Below are positions 1 to 5,956 of a stretch of DNA of 7,722 nt, piece by piece. Under the pieces are notes generated by a model. The model was not told the origin of the DNA. It ran no database searches and saw nothing but the letters and a program-made list of their open reading frames with translations. The stretch comes from Nitrospiraceae bacterium. GTDB lineage: Bacteria > Nitrospirota > Thermodesulfovibrionia > UBA6902. The translations under genes and the position numbers were made by a program. Every line of letters starts with the position of its first letter. Position 1 is the first letter of the stretch. Location of the stretch: assembly GCA_020354155.1 (NCBI GenBank), contig CP070644.1, positions 2,289,811 through 2,297,532 of the forward strand, given 5' to 3'.

Positions 1-203
1 ATTATTTTACTGACAGTGGCTGTGAGATAGTCCCTTTTTTCATGCTCAAGAGTTGCCTCAACCCTTTCCCCCGGCGCCGTGGGTCCCTGGACCATGACGA
101 TTTTTCCGTCATGTCTGGCAATAAAAGAGCCCCCGAAGGCAGGACGTTCAATTTTTAGTGTTAATCTCGACATAGGCATAAAGTATAACAAATCAATCTT
201 CAT
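1..203 (-). CDS. TRAM-domain RNA methyltransferase (RlmD/TrmA-like), N-terminal fragment
   Basis: Only the first 67 or so codons are inside the window; the gene continues past the left edge. The visible protein contains LTLKIERPAFGGSFIARHDG, then VMVQGPTAPGERVEATLEHE, the pattern of a TRAM RNA-binding domain. An N-terminal TRAM domain is typical of RumA/TrmA-type uracil-5 tRNA/rRNA methyltransferases, whereas MiaB-type enzymes carry it at the C-terminus. The methyltransferase domain is not visible, so the exact substrate cannot be stated. Three in-frame ATGs (at 203, 179 and 173) follow an in-frame stop at 212-210. The 203 start has an AGAGGA stretch almost touching it, which is too close for an ideal ribosome binding site. 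The TRAM homology begins near the 173 start, so a shorter protein is possible. The gene is divergent from the DUF502 gene. Confidence 0.75.
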   Translation of the reverse strand, partial: MKIDLLYFMPMSRLTLKIERPAFGGSFIARHDGKIVMVQGPTAPGERVEATLEHEKRDYLTATVSKI

Positions 204-380
204 TCCTCTTTATTGTGGTAAGATTTGTTTTAATGAGTTGCTTCATTCCAGGGAGGTTGAACGGTAATTTCTGAAATGACAAATATCGGATAAGCTCCGG
301 GGAGCGAGGTAATATACTATAGCGTAAATATTTCTTTGTTTAGCTGTGAATGAATTCTAAATTGTCATAAGGAGGAAGAA

Positions 381-923
381 ATGAAGAGACTGACAAGATA
401 TTTTTTTGAAGGACTGCTTGTACTGATACCGGTGGTGGCAACGCTCTATGTTATCTATGTGGTATTCACAAAAATCGACAGTATATTCAAGTTCAGCATA
501 CCAGGCATGGGTTTTCTGGTGACGATCCTCCTCATAACAGTTGTCGGATTCATCTCTTCAAACTTTATAACAAAAAAACTCGTAGGTCTCGTTGATACGA
601 TCTTTACAAAACTTCCCTTTGTGAAGATGATTTATTCCTCAGTGAAGGACTTGATCGGTGCCTTTGTTGGTGATAAAAAGAGCTTTAATAAGCCGGTACT
701 TGTTAATATTTCCCGGGAAAGCTCTGTCCAGCTAATCGGATTTGTTACACGGGAGAGTCTGGATAATCTGGGTTTTACTGATCGTGTGGCTGTATATCTT
801 CCTCAGTCCTATAATTTTGCCGGCAATCTTATCGTTGTTCCGAAAGATCAGGTCACGGCTGTTTCTGCTGACAGTGGTGAAATCATGGCCTTTATCGTCT
901 CCGGCGGGGTAACGGCACAATAG
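381..923 (+). CDS. DUF502 family inner-membrane protein
   Basis: This is a 180-residue protein of the DUF502 family, slightly short of the roughly 200 residues usual for the family. Two hydrophobic helices (about residues 8-30 and 42-62) anchor it in the inner membrane. The rest is a small soluble domain with the family-typical stretch FTKLPFVKMIYSSVKDLIGA (about 75-94) and a later strand-rich part (QLIGFVTRES near 117-126, AVYLPQSYNFAGNL near 137-150). The family is widespread in bacteria and has no established biochemical role that I can name. The start is well supported by GGAGG at 371-375, five bases before the ATG. It appears monocistronic: a rho-independent terminator follows within ten bases of the stop codon. 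The family call is confident; the function is unknown. Confidence 0.88.
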   Translation: MKRLTRYFFEGLLVLIPVVATLYVIYVVFTKIDSIFKFSIPGMGFLVTILLITVVGFISSNFITKKLVGLVDTIFTKLPFVKMIYSSVKDLIGAFVGDKKSFNKPVLVNISRESSVQLIGFVTRESLDNLGFTDRVAVYLPQSYNFAGNLIVVPKDQVTAVSADSGEIMAFIVSGGVTAQ

Positions 924-929
924 GACCTC

Positions 930-976
930 CTGTCCGGGATCCCATTCTTTTTTGAATCCGCCCGGGACAGTTTTTG
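930..976 (+). terminator. Rho-independent terminator of the DUF502 gene
   Basis: CTGTCC plus GGG (930-938) pairs with CCC plus GGACAG (961-970), with a single bulged G at 964. TTTTT (971-975) follows directly. The inner GGAT/ATCC (937-940, 956-959) offers an alternative extension of the stem. The hairpin starts seven bases after the stop codon, as expected for a terminator ending this gene. Confidence 0.8.
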
Positions 977-1003
977 GCTATGAGGGGGATGAGTGTTCTC
1001 TAT

Positions 1004-1033
1004 TTGACTATGCTCTAGGGGGAATGGCAAAAT
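1004..1033 (+). promoter_or_regulatory. Possible sigma-70-type promoter for the DUF1207/channel pair
   Basis: TTGACT (1004-1009), a five-of-six match to the -35 consensus, is followed after 18 bases by CAAAAT (1028-1033), a four-of-six match to the -10. It lies after the DUF502 terminator and about 100 bases before the DUF1207 start, so a promoter is expected in this interval. The -10 is weak, so this is a suggestion only. Confidence 0.28.
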
Positions 1034-1136
1034 ATTCCACTTGTTCAGAAGTAATCTACAGTTCTGGAAAATGATAGCAATTGTAAAGCAGGAACATGGC
1101 ATTTTTTTGCATGCCTTGGCTGCGAAGTAAATTTCA

Positions 1137-2300
1137 ATGATACATTTGAAACAGATTCATTCAACAAGACTGCCCTTCTGTTTTGTTTCTGGAACAGTTC
1201 TTTTTTTATTACTGTCAGCTGGTGTGTTGCCCGCGCCCGCCAGTGCCGATGACAGTTATATAAGAGGGTATGCGGCTGCAGTACTTGAGAGAGAATTTAA
1301 TATTCCTCCTGGTTCCGCAGATGTTCAGGACGGGGTGATTCGGCTCAATCTCAGCTCAGTTGAACCGGAAAAACATGGTACGGTGGTCAGTGAACTTTTA
1401 AGAATACAAGGGGTTGCGCGAGTTGAGATAACAGGAGAAGAAGAAAAAGACAGAAGGGAAACGGTCGTTAGCGGACAGAGAGAAGAATTAAAACCTGAAG
1501 TCACAGCGCAAGGGAAAACCGGAGATTACATGCAGAAAAGCAGGGGCAGCAGGAGAGAGAAACTCTTTGCACCCCTTATTGCAGATGCACTATGGCCTCA
1601 TTTTGAATTAGCCTTTCAATTTTATGGAGATGATCAAAACTTCAAGAACACATTTGCGCCGGTTTTTGGAGAGATGATGCCCCTGTATAGGGATGGCTCT
1701 GTTACAGAGGGGTTCTGGCAGATTGCTGCCTTTGGCACAGCAGCAATTCTTCATGACCTTGATACCTCTTCTTGGGACCTCGTGAATACTGATTACAGAT
1801 TCGGAGTGGCACTGACTTTTCGTAAAAATGACCTGTCCGGTGTTGCCCGTGTACTCCATCACAGTTCTCATATTGGTGATGAGTATCTTCTGAATAATAC
1901 TGTGCAACGAAACAATTTCAGTTTCGAGGCTTCAGATTTTATCCTGTCCTATGATCTGAAAGAGTGGCTCAGGGTGTACGGAGGCGGAGGGTACATGTTC
2001 AGCCCGGACCCCAAGGACCTTGATCCCATCTTCGTTCAGTATGGTGCTGAATATTACAGTCCCAAAACATTTTTCAGTGGACGGGTCAGGCCGATTGCAG
2101 CTGTTGATATCCAGAACTGGGAGATGTACGACTGGGGCGGTCATATTTCGCTGAGAGCCGGAGTGCAACTGGAAAGCAGGAATACGCTTCTGAACAAGAT
2201 CAATATTCTTGTCGGGTACTATAATGGAAAATCTCAACGCGGTCAGTTCTATCAGGAATCAGATGACTACTATCATCTCGGTGCCCAGTATGAATTTTAG
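1137..2300 (+). CDS. DUF1207 outer-membrane protein with N-terminal BON-like domain
   Basis: This is a 387-residue secreted protein. Residues 1-37 form a long signal peptide: a basic front, a hydrophobic core at 20-31, and APASA before DD, with probable cleavage after Ala37. Residues about 40-100 look like a BON-type alpha/beta domain (GYAAAVLEREFNIPPGS, then VQDGVIRL and ending IQGVARVEI). A charged linker rich in Glu, Lys and Arg follows at about 101-141. Residues about 143-387 match the DUF1207 type: repeated amphipathic strands, a HHSSHIGDEY motif at 241-250, a glycine-rich YGGGGYMFSPDP, and a terminal Phe typical of proteins inserted by the BAM machinery. It is inferred to be an outer-membrane barrel with a periplasmic BON-like head. 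No good Shine-Dalgarno precedes the ATG, and an in-frame stop at 1128-1130 leaves no other likely start. The channel gene follows after 39 bp, suggesting one transcript. The ligand or cargo is unknown. Confidence 0.82.
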   Translation: MIHLKQIHSTRLPFCFVSGTVLFLLLSAGVLPAPASADDSYIRGYAAAVLEREFNIPPGSADVQDGVIRLNLSSVEPEKHGTVVSELLRIQGVARVEITGEEEKDRRETVVSGQREELKPEVTAQGKTGDYMQKSRGSRREKLFAPLIADALWPHFELAFQFYGDDQNFKNTFAPVFGEMMPLYRDGSVTEGFWQIAAFGTAAILHDLDTSSWDLVNTDYRFGVALTFRKNDLSGVARVLHHSSHIGDEYLLNNTVQRNNFSFEASDFILSYDLKEWLRVYGGGGYMFSPDPKDLDPIFVQYGAEYYSPKTFFSGRVRPIAAVDIQNWEMYDWGGHISLRAGVQLESRNTLLNKINILVGYYNGKSQRGQFYQESDDYYHLGAQYEF

Positions 2301-2339
2301 GAATATCCTTCATTCCCGAGAAAAGGCGGCAAATACCAG

Positions 2340-3158
2340 ATGAATTTCGGATTGCGTCTCCGTGTATTCCTTGCCATACTGGTGGGGCTTATGGTGATCG
2401 GTACCCCGGGCTTTATGATTACTGAAGGCCTGACCTTTACTGATTCACTGTATTTCAGCATTGTAACAGTTGCCACTGTCGGGTACGGTGATATTTCACC
2501 TGTCACAGCTGGAGGCAAGATCCTTTCCATTTTCCTTATCGTTACTGGAGTCGGGACATTCCTTGGCGTTGTAGCCAATGCAACGGAACTGATTCTGAGT
2601 AAAGAAGAGCACAAGATGCGCATGGAAAAGCTCAATATGGTAATTGGTTCATTCTACAGTGAGGCCGGTACTGAGCTTTTGAGATTCTTTGTTGAACATG
2701 ACAGATCCGTGGACAAGATCCGCAATGCCCTGGTTATCACCAGTGCCTGGACGAAAGATCAGTTTGCAGCCGCTCGCCAGCATGTGAAGGACCATGAATT
2801 TTTAGCTGATATTGAAATGATAGACCTTAACGGCCTTCGTACATCCCTTCACGAAAAGGGCGCCTTCTTTCTCCGGCTTCTGGAAAACCCATCCATTTTC
2901 GATCATGAAACCTTTACTGATCTCTTACGTGCTTTTTTACATCTCAAAGAAGAATTGCGCTACAGGGATGACATCAGTGCCCTGCCTGAGACCGATCTGG
3001 GGCATCTTTCCGGTGACCTGAACAGGGCATACAGACTTCTGGTTATTCAATGGGTAGATCATATGAAGTATCTCAAAGATCACTATCCCTATCTCTTTTC
3101 CCTTGCTGCACGCACCAATCCCTTTGACAGGACAAGCTCTGTTATTATCACCGAATAG
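2340..3158 (+). CDS. Two-transmembrane potassium channel protein with unassigned C-terminal domain
   Basis: This is a 272-residue protein with the Ion_trans_2 (KcsA-like) architecture: TM1 at about 7-27, a pore helix near 33-45, the selectivity filter TVGYGD at 46-51, and TM2 at about 60-82 with possible hinge glycines at 70, 72 and 76. The filter is intact, so K+ selectivity is expected. The cytoplasmic part (about 88-272) does not show the GxGxxG nucleotide-binding signature of an RCK/TrkA-N domain. It begins with LNMVIGSFYSEAGTELLRFF and ends with a helical stretch containing QWVDHMKYLKDHYPYLFSLA. I recall similar tails in other deltaproteobacterial or Nitrospirota-like channel proteins, so it may be a family-specific gating domain, but its ligand is unknown. 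A weak AAAGGCGG lies before the ATG. The gene is probably co-transcribed with the upstream DUF1207 gene. Confidence 0.88.
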   Translation: MNFGLRLRVFLAILVGLMVIGTPGFMITEGLTFTDSLYFSIVTVATVGYGDISPVTAGGKILSIFLIVTGVGTFLGVVANATELILSKEEHKMRMEKLNMVIGSFYSEAGTELLRFFVEHDRSVDKIRNALVITSAWTKDQFAAARQHVKDHEFLADIEMIDLNGLRTSLHEKGAFFLRLLENPSIFDHETFTDLLRAFLHLKEELRYRDDISALPETDLGHLSGDLNRAYRLLVIQWVDHMKYLKDHYPYLFSLAARTNPFDRTSSVIITE

Positions 3159-3171
3159 GGAACAGGGAGGC

Positions 3172-3840
3172 TTAGGGCAGCAGATTTTTAAACTGGGATC
3201 TCTCTGTATCTGTTGAGGCACGTTGTAACGCACTATTGATTATTTTCAGGGCATCAAAGACATCTCCTTTTTGGATGAACGCCTTTGCAAGTCCCAGGTA
3301 ACCTTCCATATTGTCGGGAGCCATATCAACGGCCTCAGAAAATTTGTCAACAGCCTCTGATGCATTGCCCTCTGAGAGCAGGACGCTGCCGAACACAAGA
3401 AGGGTCTTGACCAGCTCCTCACGCAGCATTGACGAGTTGGGATCAACATCGAGCCCTTCCTTCAGGTAGTTGACTGAACCGTTGTAGTTCCCTTTTTTAA
3501 ACTCTGTTAAAGCACCTCCGATGAGGGCATCAATCAGCAGATTTACTGCCTCTTTCCCCATGTCTCCAGGTGCCAGTTGATAAGCAGTACGAAGGGGCTG
3601 AATAGCATCTATCAGTTTTCCAAGATTTAAATAGGACCTGCCAAGATATAAGTAGGCATCTGCATATTCTGGATCATATTCCGTTGAACGCTCAAAATAG
3701 GGGATAGCTTTTTCGTACCTGCCCTGATGAAAGAGGGCAAGACCCTGTTGAAAGGCCTCCCTGGCATCCCTGCTTACCAGCATTCCTGCACAGCCGGTCA
3801 GCAAAAGTATGATCAGAGCAATGGAGAGAGTGTTTTTCAT
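3172..3840 (-). CDS. TPR-repeat lipoprotein
   Basis: This is a 222-residue protein with a lipoprotein signal peptide: MKN, a hydrophobic core, and the lipobox L-T-G-C with the lipidated cysteine at residue 17. Residue 18 is Ala rather than Asp, which under the proteobacterial Lol rule would send it to the outer membrane. Tetratricopeptide repeats follow at about 27-60, 61-94, 107-136, 147-176 and 180-210. They show the typical spacing of Gly/Tyr/Ala and closing Pro, for example GRYEKAIPYFERSTEYDPEY. TPR lipoproteins usually act as scaffolds for envelope complexes; no partner is evident here. The SD is poor (GAGG 12 bases before the ATG, separated by C5T7), but the start is fixed by the signal peptide. 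The gene converges on the channel gene with only 13 bp between stop codons. Confidence 0.85.
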   Translation of the reverse strand: MKNTLSIALIILLLTGCAGMLVSRDAREAFQQGLALFHQGRYEKAIPYFERSTEYDPEYADAYLYLGRSYLNLGKLIDAIQPLRTAYQLAPGDMGKEAVNLLIDALIGGALTEFKKGNYNGSVNYLKEGLDVDPNSSMLREELVKTLLVFGSVLLSEGNASEAVDKFSEAVDMAPDNMEGYLGLAKAFIQKGDVFDALKIINSALQRASTDTERSQFKNLLP

Positions 3841-3874
3841 AAAAAAAGGGGGCCTCGATGTAATTTAATGAAGA

Positions 3875-3903
3875 ATTATATAATATGTGAAAATTGTTTT
3901 CCA
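3875..3903 (-). promoter_or_regulatory. Likely promoter of the TPR lipoprotein, with a palindromic -10 shared by both strands
   Basis: Read on the minus strand, TGGAAA (3903-3898), 17 bases, then TATAAT (3880-3875) forms a four-of-six -35 with a perfect -10 at ideal spacing, about 35 bases before the TPR gene start. The -10 lies in the palindrome ATTATATAAT (3875-3884), so TATAAT also reads on the plus strand (3879-3884) toward the SGNH hydrolase gene. On that strand no good -35 is visible. Confidence 0.5.
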
Positions 3904-3923
3904 TTCATTCGGAGCAGACCATA

Positions 3924-4436
3924 ATGAATATTCTTTTTTTAGGCGATTCACTTATCGAGTACTTTGACTGGAATGAACGGTTCCCTGACCACAGGGTACT
4001 TAATCTGGGTATGGCGGGAGAATCTGTACAGGGGCTTCTGTCAAGGGTTATGAAAATCAGCGATATATCTGAAGAGGCAGAAATGATTTTCATAATGACG
4101 GGAATAAACAATATAGCAATGGGGGACAGGGACTTTATAAGCTTTTACAGAATTATTCTTGAGAGGCTGCAGGAGACCTATCCTCAGGCTGCCATACATG
4201 TTTCGAGCCTGCTGCCCACTCGTATCGAATTTATAGATAATCAGTCAATACATGCTCTTAATGACAGGCTTAACGAACTTGCCCTGAATATGAATGTTAA
4301 TTATATGGATATATATAAAATGTTTGTAGATACAAAGGGGAATCCGATACGAGACTATTTAATGGCTGACGGAGTTCATATAAGCCCCATGGGATATGAT
4401 GTATGGTCTCGGGCAGTTGAACAGGTTATTGGCTGA
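3924..4436 (+). CDS. SGNH/GDSL-type hydrolase
   Basis: This is a 170-residue single-domain enzyme, close to the size of small SGNH esterases/lipases such as TesA. Block I is FLGDSL with the nucleophile Ser9. Block II is the NLGMAGES region around Gly29-Gly32. Block III is G60-I-N62-N63, and block V is D149-G-V-H152, giving the catalytic Asp/His pair. All four named positions (Ser, Gly, Asn, His) are therefore present. Block III usually reads GxND, so the second Asn is a mild variation. No signal peptide is visible and the protein should be cytoplasmic. The substrate (acyl ester, thioester or acetylated sugar) cannot be told. I chose the ATG at 3924 because GGAG (3911-3914) precedes it by nine bases and the fold starts at once. 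A TTG at 3894 in the same frame is less likely. Confidence 0.87.
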   Translation: MNILFLGDSLIEYFDWNERFPDHRVLNLGMAGESVQGLLSRVMKISDISEEAEMIFIMTGINNIAMGDRDFISFYRIILERLQETYPQAAIHVSSLLPTRIEFIDNQSIHALNDRLNELALNMNVNYMDIYKMFVDTKGNPIRDYLMADGVHISPMGYDVWSRAVEQVIG

Positions 4437-4569
4437 CGTTCAACGTTCATCAATTAAACAAGCAGTCCATATAAGCCGATAAAGTATATTGAAGAATAAA
4501 GTCTCGCTGAACGAGATGGATTTCTCATTTCTATAAACCTTATTTACCGGGAGTAGGAGAAAGCACAGT

Positions 4570-5604
4570 ATGGAACTTCATTTTCCAAGAACCAATGGCC
4601 CTGCTGATGATGCCATAGACGGACTGATTGAGCTCGTTGGCGGTGTTGAACAGCCTGACCTTGTGCGCGAGATGATTCTTGCTGCACTCAAGGCCGGACA
4701 GGAAAAAAACGACCGCGCCCATATGAAACTGATGAACACCACCATGAAGGAGATGCGTTTTACGGGCAAGATGTTCAGCCCTTACCGCAACATCAGGAAG
4801 GTAACAGTCTTTGGTTCGGCAAGAACCGAGCCGGATGAACCTATCTATGACATGTGCAGGCGCTTTGGTGAGAAACTTGCGCAGGAAGGCTATATGGTCA
4901 TTACCGGGGGAGGCGGGGGTATCATGCAGGCAGCAAATGAAGGCGCCGGTCCGGAACACTCCTTTGGAGTAAATATTCAGCTGCCTTTTGAGCAGAAGCC
5001 CAACCCTGTCCTGATAGGCAATCCGAGACTGATAACCTATAAATACTTTTTTAATCGCAAGGTTGCCTTTTTGAAAGAGGCTGATGCCGTGGCCCTCTTT
5101 CCGGGCGGATTTGGAACACTGGATGAGGCCATGGAAACACTGACTCTCCTTCAGACAGGCAAACATCTTCCCCTGCCGCTGGTCCTGATTGAAGAACCCG
5201 GCAATGGTACCTACTGGAACCGGTGGCATAAATTTCTGAAGGAGGAGCTGCTGGAAGAGGGGTATATCAATGATACCGATTTTCATCTCTATGACATCGT
5301 TGACTCAGCTGATGAAGCAGTTGAAAAAATAAAACAATTCTATAAACGATATCACAGTGTTCGGTATATTAGGGGAAAGCTTGTCATACGACTGACATCG
5401 GAGCTGGATGATGCTTCCATAGAAGACCTGAGTCATAACTTTGCCGATATGCTTTTTCCCGGCGGGAAGATCTGCGCATGTCTTCCCCTGCCTGAGGAAG
5501 AAGACGAGCCGGATACGCTCAATCTTCCGAGACTGATTGTTGATTTTAATCTTATGGACTTTGCCAGACTCAGGGCACTCATAGCAGCAATCAATTCTTA
5601 TTAA
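4570..5604 (+). CDS. LOG-family (TIGR00730-like) Rossmann-fold protein, long form
   Basis: This is a 344-residue protein. The central part (about 76-262) is a LOG-type Rossmann fold: VFGSAR at 80-85, the phosphate-binding TGGGGGIM at 112-119, Arg163-Lys164, and the signature PGGFGTLDE at 178-186 with its catalytic-type Glu186. Family members hydrolyse nucleoside 5'-monophosphates to free base and ribose 5-phosphate (cytokinin-activating LOG activity). Old annotations as lysine decarboxylase are unreliable. Canonical LOG proteins have roughly 180-220 residues. This one has about 75 extra N-terminal residues, mostly helical and charged, and about 80 C-terminal ones (strand-like KLVIRLTSELDDAS, later LIVDFNLMDFARLRALIAAI), so the true substrate may differ. 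The SD is AGGAG at 4555-4559, ten bases before the ATG. The gene stands alone, with no clear promoter or terminator. Confidence 0.85.
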   Translation: MELHFPRTNGPADDAIDGLIELVGGVEQPDLVREMILAALKAGQEKNDRAHMKLMNTTMKEMRFTGKMFSPYRNIRKVTVFGSARTEPDEPIYDMCRRFGEKLAQEGYMVITGGGGGIMQAANEGAGPEHSFGVNIQLPFEQKPNPVLIGNPRLITYKYFFNRKVAFLKEADAVALFPGGFGTLDEAMETLTLLQTGKHLPLPLVLIEEPGNGTYWNRWHKFLKEELLEEGYINDTDFHLYDIVDSADEAVEKIKQFYKRYHSVRYIRGKLVIRLTSELDDASIEDLSHNFADMLFPGGKICACLPLPEEEDEPDTLNLPRLIVDFNLMDFARLRALIAAINSY

Positions 5605-5712
5605 CGACCACTGGTAATCTCAATACATACCGCGCTTCTGATAGCAAAAAGTTCCAACAACGAACTCATGAAGTGGAAAATAAAATTCTTCTTGAGATCT
5701 TTTTTAAGTCTT

Positions 5713-5756
5713 TGTTATTTCGACCCTGCCTGCCGGCAGGCAACGGGAGAAATCTT
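5713..5756 (+). repeat. Small palindrome-cored repeat, left copy
   Basis: It starts with TGTTATTTCGA (5713-5723), has a core containing the perfect 16-bp palindrome TGCCTGCCGGCAGGCA (5727-5742), and ends with GAGAAATCTT (5747-5756). The flanks match those of the right copy in reverse orientation (10 of 11 and 9 of 10 bases). The form resembles the short TGTCATTTCGA...GAGAAATCTT elements I recall between genes in environmental bacterial genomes. Confidence 0.6.
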
Positions 5757-5772
5757 TTACTATTGGAAAATT

Positions 5773-5803
5773 AAGACTTCTCGGCTGTAGCCTCGAAATG
5801 ACA
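5773..5803 (-). repeat. Small palindrome-cored repeat, right copy in inverse orientation
   Basis: On the minus strand it reads TGTCATTTCGA (5803-5793), a palindromic core GGCTACAGCC (5792-5783), then GAGAAGTCTT (5782-5773). It shares flanks with the left copy but has an unrelated, shorter core. Sixteen AT-rich bases separate the two copies, so a transcript of the pair could fold into one long hairpin. Confidence 0.6.
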
Positions 5804-5897
5804 GTTGCCTTTTTAAAGCATGAGCTTCTGCAATATCAAACAACTAGTTAGAGGTTTTAAGTTATTCTAATGTCCCTCCGATGAGAATGACAGGGAG

Positions 5898-5920
5898 ACT
5901 GCAGGACCACATCCTGCAGT
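5898..5920 (+). promoter_or_regulatory. Perfect 9-bp hairpin in the leader of the receiver-PilZ gene
   Basis: ACTGCAGGA (5898-5906) and TCCTGCAGT (5912-5920) are exact reverse complements around the loop CCACA. No run of T follows, so it is not a standard terminator. It ends 24 bases before the GGGGA that precedes the start codon. It may stabilise the transcript or serve as a binding site; no function is shown. Confidence 0.45.
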
Positions 5921-5956
5921 AGGGAAAGGTTTCTTGGAGAAGACGGGGATGTAGCT

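Larger units (their letters stand above)
5605..5956. other. 352-bp non-coding stretch with dispersed-type repeats and hairpins
   Basis: No convincing coding frame is seen on either strand. The first 100 bases after the LOG stop hold nothing recognisable apart from weak AGTTC/GAACT complementarity near 5650-5667. Positions 5713-5803 carry the inverted repeat pair described separately. A related-looking AATGACA (5886-5892) closes a TGTC...GACA segment at 5871-5892. A perfect hairpin sits at 5898-5920. GGGGA at 5945-5949 serves as ribosome binding site for the next gene, with an additional GGAG near 5936. No clear terminator for the LOG gene and no strong promoter for the receiver-PilZ gene were found. 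Confidence 0.6.

Noticed and set aside
313..318. TATACT as a -10 for the DUF502 gene
   Set aside because: No acceptable -35 is found 16-18 bases upstream, so no promoter was called.
1098..1115. GGCAT/ATGCC hairpin ahead of the DUF1207 gene
   Set aside because: A 5-bp stem with an internal T-run lies upstream of the start without a T-tract after it; there is not enough to call regulation.
3894..3923. TTG start ten codons upstream for the SGNH hydrolase
   Set aside because: The ATG at 3924 has a GGAG at good distance and begins directly at the first strand of the fold; the extra residues look non-specific.
4416..4449. GTTGAAC/GTTCAAC inverted repeat and tandem ACGTTCA at the end of the SGNH gene
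   Set aside because: The stem is 7 bp with a 15-base loop and no T-tract, so it is not a convincing terminator. The two-copy 7-base tandem could easily arise by chance.
4502..4526. TCTCG/CGAGA/TCTC segments that could form alternative hairpins before the LOG gene
   Set aside because: Stems of 4-5 bp are too short to argue for an attenuator or riboswitch, and no known leader motif is visible.
4540..5286. 248-codon open frame on the minus strand across the LOG gene
   Set aside because: It is antisense to a clearly conserved protein, its product shows no recognisable domain, and it arises from the codon use of the real gene.
4570..5604. Lysine decarboxylase annotation for the LOG-family gene
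   Set aside because: The PGGFGTLDE and GGGGGIM motifs define the LOG nucleotide-binding family; the lysine decarboxylase label is a historical misannotation.
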